Made by a program: the position numbers and the translations under genes. Positions 33,537-41,971 of a stretch of DNA of 61,728 bases are shown piece by piece. The notes below the pieces were generated by a model. It saw only the letters and a program-made list of their open reading frames with translations. It was not told the DNA's origin and searched no databases. The first letter of the stretch is position 1. Each line of letters starts with the position of its first letter. The stretch is taken from assembly GCF_900111995.1 (NCBI RefSeq), contig NZ_FOKF01000031.1, positions 1 through 61,728 of the forward strand, given 5' to 3'. The stretch is from Collimonas sp. OK607. Its GTDB lineage: Bacteria; Pseudomonadota; Gammaproteobacteria; Burkholderiales; Burkholderiaceae_D.

Positions 33537-35660
33537 ATGACAACCTACTGGCCACATTTCCTTGCCGATTACTATACGCTGCTGGAACTTACCACCTGCA
33601 TTGTCGCGGTATTGTTTCTGGTGTCAGCGGCTGACGATCTGTTTGTCGACGCGTGGTACTGGATCCGCCAGGCTTACCGTCAGCTGACCAGAACGCGCAC
33701 CTATCGGCCGGTCACGGAGCGGCAACTGGAGGAACACGCCGAGCAGCCGCTTGCGATCATGGTGCCGGCGTGGCTAGAGTATGATGTGATCGCCCAAATG
33801 ATCGAAAACATGGTGACGGTTCTCAACTACCACAACTATGTTATTTTCGTCGGAACCTATGTCAATGATGCACGCACCATAGCAGAGGTAGAGCGGATGC
33901 GTCGCCGCTACAAGCAATTGCATCGGGTCGAAGTGCCCCATGCTGGCCCTACCTGCAAGGCGGACTGCCTGAATTGGGTCATCAACGCGATTTTCCTGCA
34001 TGAAAAGAAACGCGGTTATCAATTTGCCGGCGTCATTCTTCACGATAGCGAAGACGTGTTGCATTCTCTCGAACTTAAATTTTTCAATTACCTGCTGCCG
34101 CGCAAGGACATGATCCAGCTTCCCGTAATGTCGCTCGAACGCAAATGGTCCGAGTTGGTGGCAGGAACCTATATGGATGAGTTCGCTGAATCCCATGCCA
34201 AGGACATCGTTGTCAGGGAAAGTATCAGCGGCATGGTGCCTTCGGCTGGCGTCGGCACCTGTTTTTCGCGACGCGCCCTGCAGGCACTGGCCAACGACAA
34301 TCAAAACCAGCCATTCAACACCGACACGCTGACTGAAGACTATGACATTGGCGCACGTTTGGCGAGCATAGGGATGACATCCATATTTGCGCGTTTTCCC
34401 GTCCACTTTTCGGTCAGTCGCAAAACATGGTTCGGTTTCGGAAAAGAATGCCAGGTCACGCTCAAGATGCCGCTATGCGTGCGCGAGTATTTTCCCGACC
34501 AGTTCAAGACGGCCTATCGGCAAAAAACGCGCTGGGTGTTGGGCATCAGCCTGCAAGGGTGGGCGCAAATCGGCTGGAGCGGTTCGCTTGCAAACAAATA
34601 CTTGCTGTTTCGGGACCGCAAAGGCATCGTCACCGCCCTCGTCAGCGTTCCCGCCTATCTGCTGCTGTTGCAGTTCCTGCCATTCTGGGTCGCCGACCAT
34701 TTCGGATTCTGGAAGCTCACCCCCAGGTCGCTGCTGGAATCGCAAACATGGCTCCACTATGTGCTCTACGCCAATCTGACCGCACTGGCGTTGCGTGCCT
34801 CCCAACGCGCCTATTTCGTCAGTCGCCTGTACGGACCGGTGCATGGATTGCTTTCCGCGCCGCGCATGATAGTTGCCAATTTTATTAATTTCGTAGCAGT
34901 GGCTCGGGCCTGGAAGTTGTTCCTGGGGCACCTGCTGTTCGGGAAACGCCTGGCATGGGACAAGACCATGCACGATTTCCCCTCCGACGACCGGCTTTTG
35001 CGCACGCGCCAACGCCTCGGTGAACTGCTGGTTTCGTGGCAAGCGATCACCGAGGAAGACATGAAAAAGGGATTGCAGGAACACACGGAGATGCACCTTC
35101 CCCTTGGGCATATATTAGTGTCCCGCGGCTATATCGACGAAGAAACCCTGGCGGAAGCGATCGCCTTCCAATCCGATCTGTCGCGCGCTGAAATCAGGAT
35201 CGCAGCCTCCTTGCCGGCCCCGGTATCGCTTGATATGTGTATAAGGTTGGGCGCGATGCCGATCGGGCAGGACGCCAATGGCAAACCGATTGTCGCAGTC
35301 GGCAAGCCTCTTGCCGAAGATGCGCTCAGGGAACTTGCCTCAGCATTTGGCACACAGCCCGTGCAACATATCGCGCGGGACAGCGAAATAGTTTCAGGAT
35401 TGCGCTTGGCTATGGCAGAAATGCATGCTAAAACCGTCAAAAGAGAATTTAAAAGTGCGTCGCTCCTTGGTGAACTGCTGATCCAGAATGGAAAAATCAC
35501 GCGGGAAACGCTGGAGCAGGCGATGCAACACTACCTCTCTCCGCAACATGGGCGTATTGGCGACTTTCTCGTCGGTCGGGGGCTTGTGTCGCGCGACGTT
35601 ATCGAAGAAACTGTTCAGCAGCAAATGGCCTTACTCAGATTAGCATTGGGAGTCGCATGA
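33537..35660 (+). CDS. nfrB: NfrB-type glycosyltransferase with two MshEN-like c-di-GMP modules
   Basis: 707 residues. An N-terminal membrane helix (about 15-32) is followed by a family 2 glycosyltransferase domain with D170-S-E-D (donor/metal site), TEDYD (266-270) and QKTRW (329-333), the marks of processive synthases. Further membrane helices lie at about 362-385, 405-425 and 440-465. The cytosolic C-terminus holds one clear MshEN module (about 491-545: RLGELLVSWQAITEEDM, LGHILVSRGYIDEETL) and a second, shorter one (about 641-696: LGELLIQNGKITRETL, IGDFLVGRGLVSRD). E. coli NfrB polymerises an aminosugar (ManNAc) glycan under c-di-GMP control. The start at 33537 is the first ATG. It overlaps nfrA by four bases. 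Confidence 0.88.
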   Translation: MTTYWPHFLADYYTLLELTTCIVAVLFLVSAADDLFVDAWYWIRQAYRQLTRTRTYRPVTERQLEEHAEQPLAIMVPAWLEYDVIAQMIENMVTVLNYHNYVIFVGTYVNDARTIAEVERMRRRYKQLHRVEVPHAGPTCKADCLNWVINAIFLHEKKRGYQFAGVILHDSEDVLHSLELKFFNYLLPRKDMIQLPVMSLERKWSELVAGTYMDEFAESHAKDIVVRESISGMVPSAGVGTCFSRRALQALANDNQNQPFNTDTLTEDYDIGARLASIGMTSIFARFPVHFSVSRKTWFGFGKECQVTLKMPLCVREYFPDQFKTAYRQKTRWVLGISLQGWAQIGWSGSLANKYLLFRDRKGIVTALVSVPAYLLLLQFLPFWVADHFGFWKLTPRSLLESQTWLHYVLYANLTALALRASQRAYFVSRLYGPVHGLLSAPRMIVANFINFVAVARAWKLFLGHLLFGKRLAWDKTMHDFPSDDRLLRTRQRLGELLVSWQAITEEDMKKGLQEHTEMHLPLGHILVSRGYIDEETLAEAIAFQSDLSRAEIRIAASLPAPVSLDMCIRLGAMPIGQDANGKPIVAVGKPLAEDALRELASAFGTQPVQHIARDSEIVSGLRLAMAEMHAKTVKREFKSASLLGELLIQNGKITRETLEQAMQHYLSPQHGRIGDFLVGRGLVSRDVIEETVQQQMALLRLALGVA

Positions 35661-37882
35661 GAAAATATCCGGTTTCGCTGCATTTCCTAGGCAGCAGTCT
35701 TGCCGCCGTCACCTTGCTTGTGGCCGCTGGCGCCGCTGCCGCAGAGCGACCGCTTAACGGCCAGGCATATCGGATTGCCGATGAGGCATACAAGGCTTTT
35801 GCACAAGGAGAATATGATATCGCGGCGGCAAAGGCACGCGAGGCGATCCGCTTGCGGCCGGATGTCGCGCGCCTTCGCGACCTGCTGGAAAAGGCTGAGT
35901 TGGCGCGTCGCACGGCGCAGGCGCAGCTTGCCTTCAACGCTTCCGCGGCCTCTTACCAGGCCCTGGAGCGCCGCGACTTTGCGCAGGCCGTAGAGCAGGC
36001 GCGCAAGGCTGTGGATTATCTACCCGCCCTGCCTGCATTTCACATCGCCCTGATCAATGCGCTGGTCGCGAACGGGGAGCTGGAGCAAGCGGAGCAAGCA
36101 GCCTCTGACACGATCAAGCCAGAAACGCCATCGAGCGAAGCGCTGCTCCTGCGTGGCGCCATACGCCAGCAACGTGGCGCGGTCGAACCTGCGCAAGCAG
36201 ACTTCGATCAAGCCCTGTCGGGCGCCGGCCCGGCTAACCGGCGTGGCATCCGGCTGGTGGCTGCCGACGCCGCGTTGGCCAATGGCGATCCACAGCGGGC
36301 GCTGCGCCTGCTCGAACCTCTGCAAGGCGGCGAGGACAAGGAAGCAACAGTGCGGCGTGCGCTGGCGACAATCATGCTTGGCCGATCCGACCCAAGCCGT
36401 GCCGCCCCGGCGTTCAGCTTCCCGCTTGTCAGTTGCACATCAGGACCGGACCTGGTCTCGGCATGCGACATCAAACCCGGCGCGGCGTCCGCGGATCCGG
36501 GATTCCTGCTTGCCGATCAAGCGTATCGCGCTTTCGCCAGCAAGAACTACGCTCTGGCGAGCAGCAAGGCCGGTGAAGCGATCCAATTGTCTCCTCGCGA
36601 TCTTGGCTATCGCCGTTTGCACGTGCAGGCGCTGAGCGCGCAGGGATTGCTGGCCGAGGCGGAACAGGCTGCCAGTACTTCCCTGGCCGACTTTGGAAAC
36701 GATGCCGACATGCTGCTGGCGCGCGCCGATATTCGAAAACGCCGCGGAAACCAGGTTGCTGCCAAGGCGGATTATGCTGCCGTGCTGAACGCACCGGACA
36801 AAACGCCCAGGACCGAGATCGCGGCACTGATCGGGCTTGGCCGGAAAGAAGACGCGCGTGCGCGTCTGGCAGAGGTAAGCCGCTCTCCAGAGAAAGGATC
36901 CGAGCTTGAGCTGGCCTATCTTGCCCTTCAGGCAGGAGATAACCAGGATGCGCTCGACCTGTTCAGCCGTGCGGAGGCACAGGGCACGCTCACCGATGCC
37001 GCCCGCCACGACGCAGCCTACGCTGCCGCGCACCAGGGGCGCAATGAACAGGCAATCGGGTACCTCAACCGGACCGTCGACGCGGCGCAAGCAGGCCATC
37101 TTGCGCTGGATGCACAGCAGCTCTACGACGTGCGACGCGAAACCGCTGACCTGGAGCGCCGCTGGGGGGTGCGTGCAACACTGAGCGATAGAGCCGTTGC
37201 TGCGGCTGGGACCGGGGTGCCGCATGGCGGCACGATCGATGGCAAGGACATCGCCGCTGAAGCATACTGGCGTCCGTTTGGAGTGCAGGATGGGGCGCTG
37301 ATGGAAATCTATGGCCGGATCAATGAAACAATAAGCGGCGGATCGGGTGTCCCGACCGGAACTGCCACAGCCCAGGCTGCGTTCGGCGCACGCGTGAAAC
37401 CGTTCAGCGAGGTCAACGCCATACTGGCGCTCGAGCGCCTGGTGCCATTGGGGGACGCTACCAGCGGCGACTGGCTTGCCCGGGCTGGCTTCTCTTCGGA
37501 CACCGGACTGGATTTGCACGCGGATCAAACCAACTGGCTGAGCACGCACGTGTATGCTGAAGCGGGGCACTACTTCCAGCATCCGCAAAATTATGCCACC
37601 GTTGAAGGGCAATTGGGGCGTAGTTATCTACTTGGCGCAAGCGGGTCGACCCTGGTCCTGTTTCCGCACCTCGTGATGGGCGCAGATTATGATTCGACCC
37701 TCATTGAGCACGACAAAAAAGCAATCGGAAGCGGCATCGGAACCAGTATGCGTTACTGGTTCCGGCAGGATTACTATAATGCGCCGCGCTCCTTTGTCGA
37801 CCTGTCGCTGCAGTACCGCTGGCGTATTGCCGGGGACAAGCGGGCCGAAGGCTGGTTCATCCGGCTCAGCGCCTCGTATTGA
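35657..37882 (+). CDS. nfrA: NfrA-like outer membrane TPR/beta-barrel protein
   Basis: 741 residues: signal peptide (about 1-29), then TPR-like helical repeats over most of the periplasmic part (e.g. AYKAFAQGEYDIAAAKAREA near residue 45 and AYRAFASKNYALASSKAGEA near 295). The C-terminal 200 residues form the beta-rich NfrA_C region (AAEAYWRPFGVQDGALMEIY, ending GWFIRLSASY with a terminal aromatic as in outer membrane barrels). In E. coli NfrA is the outer-membrane exporter of the NfrB-made glycan and the receptor of phage N4. The ATGA overlap with nfrB shows translational coupling. It is shorter than E. coli NfrA (about 990 residues). Confidence 0.85.
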   Translation: MRKYPVSLHFLGSSLAAVTLLVAAGAAAAERPLNGQAYRIADEAYKAFAQGEYDIAAAKAREAIRLRPDVARLRDLLEKAELARRTAQAQLAFNASAASYQALERRDFAQAVEQARKAVDYLPALPAFHIALINALVANGELEQAEQAASDTIKPETPSSEALLLRGAIRQQRGAVEPAQADFDQALSGAGPANRRGIRLVAADAALANGDPQRALRLLEPLQGGEDKEATVRRALATIMLGRSDPSRAAPAFSFPLVSCTSGPDLVSACDIKPGAASADPGFLLADQAYRAFASKNYALASSKAGEAIQLSPRDLGYRRLHVQALSAQGLLAEAEQAASTSLADFGNDADMLLARADIRKRRGNQVAAKADYAAVLNAPDKTPRTEIAALIGLGRKEDARARLAEVSRSPEKGSELELAYLALQAGDNQDALDLFSRAEAQGTLTDAARHDAAYAAAHQGRNEQAIGYLNRTVDAAQAGHLALDAQQLYDVRRETADLERRWGVRATLSDRAVAAAGTGVPHGGTIDGKDIAAEAYWRPFGVQDGALMEIYGRINETISGGSGVPTGTATAQAAFGARVKPFSEVNAILALERLVPLGDATSGDWLARAGFSSDTGLDLHADQTNWLSTHVYAEAGHYFQHPQNYATVEGQLGRSYLLGASGSTLVLFPHLVMGADYDSTLIEHDKKAIGSGIGTSMRYWFRQDYYNAPRSFVDLSLQYRWRIAGDKRAEGWFIRLSASY

Positions 37883-37922
37883 GTAAGCGATGCGCCGGCG
37901 TCCCTGATCAAGGAAGCGAACC

Positions 37923-38846
37923 ATGAAGATGCACCTCGCCGTTTGCAATGTGAAGTCGAGGACAAATTTGCGCAGGTTCAATCGGCGCCGCATATTAGGC
38001 ATGCTGGTGGTGACAACGCTCTGCGGTTGCCAGGACCCGCTGCAAGCCAGGCTCAAGCAATCTCCGCCGACGCGCGTGCGAGGAATCGTGTGGCAGCTCG
38101 ATGACCAGACGCTGCATCCTATGGGAAACTGGGAAAGGCTAGGGGCGCGTGAGCTGCTCATCCAATGGACGGCCGTGGATGGCGTCAACTACCTGCCAGG
38201 CGCCGAGGGCCGCGCTGCCGCGAGATTTCCTGATTGGCAACGGATTGCCGCTGAACCTTGGGCGAACAAAGTGATTGTCGGATTGGCAGGCAAGTTCGAC
38301 GAAACGGCCGCCCGCGCAAATGTTGCCGCGTTAATTGAAGAGTCGCGCAAGCTCGCCGCGTTGCCGACACCGCTGCATGTGGCGGGTTGGTTCTTCCCAC
38401 TGGAGGTCGATTCGAGCTGGTCCGATGCAGCCCGCCTTGGTCCGCTGCTGGCACATTTGCCGCGGCCACTGTGGATCAGCGTGTACGACAGCGCCAATGT
38501 CGGCGCCGAAACGCTGTCGCAATGGCTTGCTTCCTGGCTACCGCCAGACGTCGGCATTTTCTTTCAGGATGGCGTCGGCATCCACGCGCGCGAGGCAAGC
38601 GTGGCCAGGCATTATTCAGACGTGCTGGCTGCTCGCTTTGGAAAACAGCGAGTACGTATCATCGCCGAAGCGTTTCGTCCGCGCCAGGGAGGAGGATTCC
38701 GACCGGTTACAGCTGCAGAACTCAAGCCGCAACTTGCCGCTTATGACGGCTTTTCCGTTTACTTGTTCGATGGCCCGCATTACGTGAGCCGCGACCTGGT
38801 AAATGAGCTGGTCGGTTCTGAAAATGCTGCTGAAAACGGGGGCTGA
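37923..38846 (+). CDS. DUF4434-like TIM-barrel lipoprotein
   Basis: 307 residues. A long basic N-terminus leads to a hydrophobic segment ending in LCGC, so C36 is a possible lipidated residue, though Cys at -3 makes the lipobox unusual. The body looks like a glycoside-hydrolase-type barrel: GIVWQLDDQTLHPM at the start, ELLIQWTAVDG, VAGWFFPLEVDSSW and DVGIFFQDGVGIHAREAS, the pattern I link to DUF4434. It follows nfrA by 40 bases, in the place of ybcH in the E. coli nfrA-nfrB-ybcH locus. It may trim or bind the polymer at the cell surface; the activity is untested. Confidence 0.68.
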   Translation: MKMHLAVCNVKSRTNLRRFNRRRILGMLVVTTLCGCQDPLQARLKQSPPTRVRGIVWQLDDQTLHPMGNWERLGARELLIQWTAVDGVNYLPGAEGRAAARFPDWQRIAAEPWANKVIVGLAGKFDETAARANVAALIEESRKLAALPTPLHVAGWFFPLEVDSSWSDAARLGPLLAHLPRPLWISVYDSANVGAETLSQWLASWLPPDVGIFFQDGVGIHAREASVARHYSDVLAARFGKQRVRIIAEAFRPRQGGGFRPVTAAELKPQLAAYDGFSVYLFDGPHYVSRDLVNELVGSENAAENGG

Positions 38847-39037
38847 GGCTCACTGGAAAACCGCAAGGGACAATCTGCAGGGCCAGCCCCTTGCCGCAGA
38901 TACCATGAAGGACTACTCAAGTCAGCACCCTTAACCTGGAACGGAAGTTGTTAGAGCCGTTATTAGTAAGGGGCACTGAAACGAACGCACCTGAGATAGT
39001 CCTTCAGGGCAGCAGGAGCGGATTGTTATCAGCTACC

Positions 39038-39952
39038 TTACAACACGTTATTAAATGTCGACCACAGCGGTTGCGTGGACGGCACCAGGTCTTCTTTGCC
39101 ATACCACCAGAAATAGCCGCCGATATAGTTTTTTACCGGTGGCTTCAAGGTGTAGTAGCGCGTCAGGTAGGCGGCCTTGTTGGTAGTGGTAGTGCCGGTT
39201 TCGCCAAATCCGACTTTGGAGTTCGGAAACATGGCCGACAGCTTCGTAAACACCGCATTCCAATCAGGAACCAAGCCGTTGCAGTCCTCTTCGTAATAGC
39301 TGACCAGCACATAGTCAAGCCCGCTTTTCATGCGCGCCGGAATATTCGCATTCGCCCAGGTGAACATCTCGTTCGCGGGATTGGACCAGCAGTCCTGATT
39401 GTAGTACAGCGTCAGAGCGGCAACCTTGCCTTGCCCTTTGACCAGATCGTAAGCACCAGTCATCTTGGCGACCACATCGGCGTTTTTGCCCAGCCATTCC
39501 CCATTGATTTCGTTGCCGACTTCCCAAATGTTCACGACGTCGCCAAGGGCTCCCGTGTACTCGCTTGTGCGGTTCAGGTATTGCTGAACGGTGTATTGAT
39601 CCATCGCCGACGAGTCAAGGATCTCACCCATCACATAACTGACTTTGTTGATCGCCACAGTCGCGTTACGGTAGCCGGATGCAGGCTGCCATTCGTCGAA
39701 CACAATGCGGGTGGTTGGCTTCTTCGCCAGTTTGGACAGAGCGGTGGTAGTGGCGGTCAATCCCGATATATCGTCGATGGTCACGCCGTACATTTGCGGA
39801 TTGGCGTAACTGACTGCGGTAGTAGTGGTGGTGGTGGTCGTTGTCGTCGGCGCTGGCGGCTGATTTCGCGATCCCCATGCGTTCGCCTCACCTTGTAAAA
39901 CCATCCCGAGCATTGCTCCTAAAATGATGATGACAGATTTCAATTTATACAT
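39038..39952 (-). CDS. Secreted GH-A-clan-like glycoside hydrolase
   Basis: 304 residues. A signal peptide (about 1-25) is followed by a run of ten threonines (36-45) acting as linker, then a barrel domain. N147-E148 in WEVGNEING fits the acid/base Asn-Glu of clan GH-A and E251 in GFGETG fits the nucleophile on strand 7; WWYG near the C-terminus is a common substrate-aromatic site. Family number cannot be assigned by eye (GH39/GH53-like possibilities). It is convergent with the nfr genes. A role in cutting the exported polymer is inferred from location. Confidence 0.78.
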   Translation of the reverse strand: MYKLKSVIIILGAMLGMVLQGEANAWGSRNQPPAPTTTTTTTTTTAVSYANPQMYGVTIDDISGLTATTTALSKLAKKPTTRIVFDEWQPASGYRNATVAINKVSYVMGEILDSSAMDQYTVQQYLNRTSEYTGALGDVVNIWEVGNEINGEWLGKNADVVAKMTGAYDLVKGQGKVAALTLYYNQDCWSNPANEMFTWANANIPARMKSGLDYVLVSYYEEDCNGLVPDWNAVFTKLSAMFPNSKVGFGETGTTTTNKAAYLTRYYTLKPPVKNYIGGYFWWYGKEDLVPSTQPLWSTFNNVL

Positions 39953-40421
39953 TACTATTCCATAAGATTAAGAAAGAATTCATTATTTACAACCGTTAGT
40001 CGCCGCGTCCGATGCGAACCTCTACCCACATCGGGCACCATCGGATACGCCGAATTCAGGTCGGCGTGAACCATCGCTGCTTGATTCATGTGCGAACGGG
40101 CAGCGTCGTTCGACCAAGATACGGCTGGTATCTTGGCGAAGAAGAAATATCTAAAAAAACGTCTTATACGGCTGTGAGCAATAAATCGGAATTTATTGCC
40201 AGGCCTGAATCGACCTTGAAGCTGGTCGACCAGATAACATACCTCTCTACCCGATGCGCGCACGCATACAACCTTGGTGCGCATGCGAATTCTTGCGCGA
40301 TCCAAAAGTTCTATGATCCACGGAAACAGGAGCGCTTTGGCGCCACCGAACAAGATCGTGGCGACAGCCACAGACCATGGGCGACACGGGCATCAAGGCT
40401 ACACAGCGTAAATGTCGGGGA
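39953..40421. other. Gene-poor stretch right of the glycosidase gene
   Basis: About 470 bases upstream of the glycosidase gene with no supported coding region. Frames on both strands are open in places but carry no domain and no ribosome binding site. A perfect AAGGAGGT on the minus strand near 40435-40442 is not followed by any usable start codon. Probably decayed DNA plus the glycosidase promoter. Confidence 0.4.
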
Positions 40422-40724
40422 TTACTTTATTCGCGACCTCCTTTCTTCTGTTGTGATATTTGGCGTGCCGGGTGGCCCGGCGTCTTCAACTACCGTCAGT
40501 GGAATTGAATCGTTTACCAATGCAAAATAGCCCGCTAATTCCCCGAAGTCCGCATGGAATAGTAGGCTGGCGCAGCTGAAATGGTCTCCGTAGAGATCTT
40601 TGGCTTGAGAGTGCAGAAACGTAGTCAGGTCAGAAGCGCCGGAAGAAAATCCAGCTATCCGACGCAACTCGTCCGCTGCCGTGGTCGGAATTTGCGCAGT
40701 GAAGCGAGCATCCCGCCAAGTCAT
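40422..40724 (-). pseudogene. Truncated GNAT-acetyltransferase-like ORF
   Basis: 100 residues. MTWRDARFTAQ, GASDLTTFLHSQAKDLYGDH and FGELAGYFALVNDSIPL resemble the N-terminal half of the small GNAT proteins that often act as toxins (a short leader, a helix with FLH..A.., then a strand giving G(Y)F.L). The conserved acetyl-CoA loop and the C-terminal strands are missing; the frame ends in a charged, non-similar tail. The gene is therefore probably truncated. Its ATG overlaps the stop of a 69-codon ORF upstream (ATGA), as in toxin-antitoxin pairs. Confidence 0.4.
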
Positions 40725-40930
40725 GCCGCAAACAGCTTTGCAGTTGCACGCGTAAGCGAGTGCAAGGAAGCTGCTTTAACCGCCGGCCATTCAGCGTTCT
40801 TCCCTGTTTTCGTTGATCGAGCAACAGAGACGCTTGCCAATTGGCAAGAACTTGCATTTCCCACAATCTCCTTCACAGCTTGTGAGAACCGGCCTTGGGA
40901 ACAATAGTGGACTCCATATTGTTTTTCCAT
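40721..40930 (-). CDS. Small ORF coupled to the GNAT-like ORF
   Basis: 69 residues: MEKQYGVHYCSQGRFSQAVK, then a helical stretch and AASLHSLTRATAKLFAA at the end. No family is recognised and it is not a ribbon-helix-helix (DUF1778) antitoxin by eye. There is no Shine-Dalgarno sequence, but a TATACT just upstream could be a -10 element of a near-leaderless transcript. The four-base overlap with the next ORF is the main support for it being real. Confidence 0.35.
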   Translation of the reverse strand: MEKQYGVHYCSQGRFSQAVKEIVGNASSCQLASVSVARSTKTGKNAEWPAVKAASLHSLTRATAKLFAA

Positions 40931-41433
40931 CGGCGAAGTATACCGAACAATGCTGCCTCAGGAATTTATTCTAGCTATCGGTCAGGACGGGGCGATCAAT
41001 GTTTGGCCAAAAATCTTGCCAAAATTTGCTGGAGGATGCGGGAGGATGCGGGAGAATCTGCATGGATACAGGTGTTTTTTAAAATTCGGCAGAAAATTTG
41101 AATGCAGAATGAATGTTCCCTTTGGGCAATAACATTGCTTCGGAGTTTGAGAGCGTGGTTGAAGCGATTCGCCACAACCTGAGCAGAGTTTTCTTTCTAT
41201 TAACAACTTCCTGTCAAAATACAGACTAGACAGCGAGGATTGTAGATATCTGTGGGGAAGTCCATATTTATTCGGTAGCTATTGCCTCCTGGCATTTATG
41301 CAAGTTAATGCAGTCTCATTTATCTAGGCAAAAATCCCACCTTCCACGGCAGTAATTCCAACTTCTACGTCACTTTAGTAAAGCTAGTAGTTTTTCGGTG
41401 TTTTCATTTTCCGTAAGCGCGCCTACAATGTGC
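40931..41433. other. Gene-poor stretch left of liuR
   Basis: About 500 bases, AT-richer. A minus-strand frame (40982-41206) begins with KLCSGCGESLQPRSQTPKQC, a CxxC...CxC zinc-ribbon-like start seen in some small mobile-element proteins, but then loses similarity; I treat it as a fragment. At 41031-41055 GGAGGATGCG is repeated. The right end carries the liu promoter. Confidence 0.4.
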
Positions 41434-41450
41434 TTTACGTTAACGTTAAC
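41434..41450. promoter_or_regulatory. Putative LiuR operator
   Basis: TTTACGTTAACGTTAAC, a near-palindrome built on ACGTTAACGT, lies 48 bases before the liuR start. LiuR sites described in proteobacteria share this kind of TTxACGTxxACGTAA symmetry. It would give autoregulation of liuR and control of liuA and the genes behind it. Confidence 0.62.
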
Positions 41451-41497
41451 TGCCGTTGTGCCTAAACCAGCAATTCTTGCTCTGTCACCCTGAGACC

Positions 41498-41902
41498 ATG
41501 CCGACTTACACCATCACTGAACTTGCCCGCGAATTTGACATTACCCCCAGGGCGATCCGTTTCTATGAGGATCAGGGTTTGCTGAGTCCGAAGCGGGACG
41601 GCGCCGGCGGCCGCAACCGGGTGTATGCCGCCCGCGAGCGCACGCGCTTGAAGCTGACCTTGCGCGGCAAGCGGCTCGGACTGACGTTGTCTGAAATCAA
41701 GAGTCTGGTCGATATGTACGATTCGCCAAAGGATTCGACGTCCCAGCTGGAACTGTTCCTGCAGGTGTTGGCACGCCACCGCGAACATCTGGAACAGCAA
41801 CGCGAAGATATAGAAGTGACACTGGCAGAAATTACCGCGCACGAGGATGAGTGCCGCCGCCTGCTGAGCAGCGGCGAGCTGCGCGATCACGTCGCACCGT
41901 GA
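41498..41902 (+). CDS. liuR: MerR-family regulator LiuR
   Basis: 134 residues from the ATG at 41498. A MerR-type winged helix (about 3-70) opens with YTITELAREFDITPRAIRFY and RNRVYAARERTRLKLTLRG, followed by a coiled dimerisation helix (about 80-122). There is no metal-binding cysteine set, which separates it from MerR/CueR. It lies directly before isovaleryl-CoA dehydrogenase, the standard place of LiuR, the regulator of branched-chain amino acid breakdown. A palindromic site lies just upstream. Confidence 0.9.
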   Translation: MPTYTITELAREFDITPRAIRFYEDQGLLSPKRDGAGGRNRVYAARERTRLKLTLRGKRLGLTLSEIKSLVDMYDSPKDSTSQLELFLQVLARHREHLEQQREDIEVTLAEITAHEDECRRLLSSGELRDHVAP

Positions 41903-41971
41903 TGCACCATGACGATTATCCGCAAATTCACATAACAATTAGCTAACCAGCGAAATAACGAAGGAGACAAC

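Noticed and set aside
40012-40530. 172-codon plus-strand ORF right of the glycosidase gene
   Set aside because: No ribosome binding site or similarity; it runs antisense to the GNAT-like fragment and through decayed sequence.
40982-41206. Zinc-ribbon-like 74-codon ORF (CSGCGE...CYC)
   Set aside because: Only the first 27 residues look like a protein family; the rest covers the GGAGGATGCG repeat. Mentioned only as a fragment.
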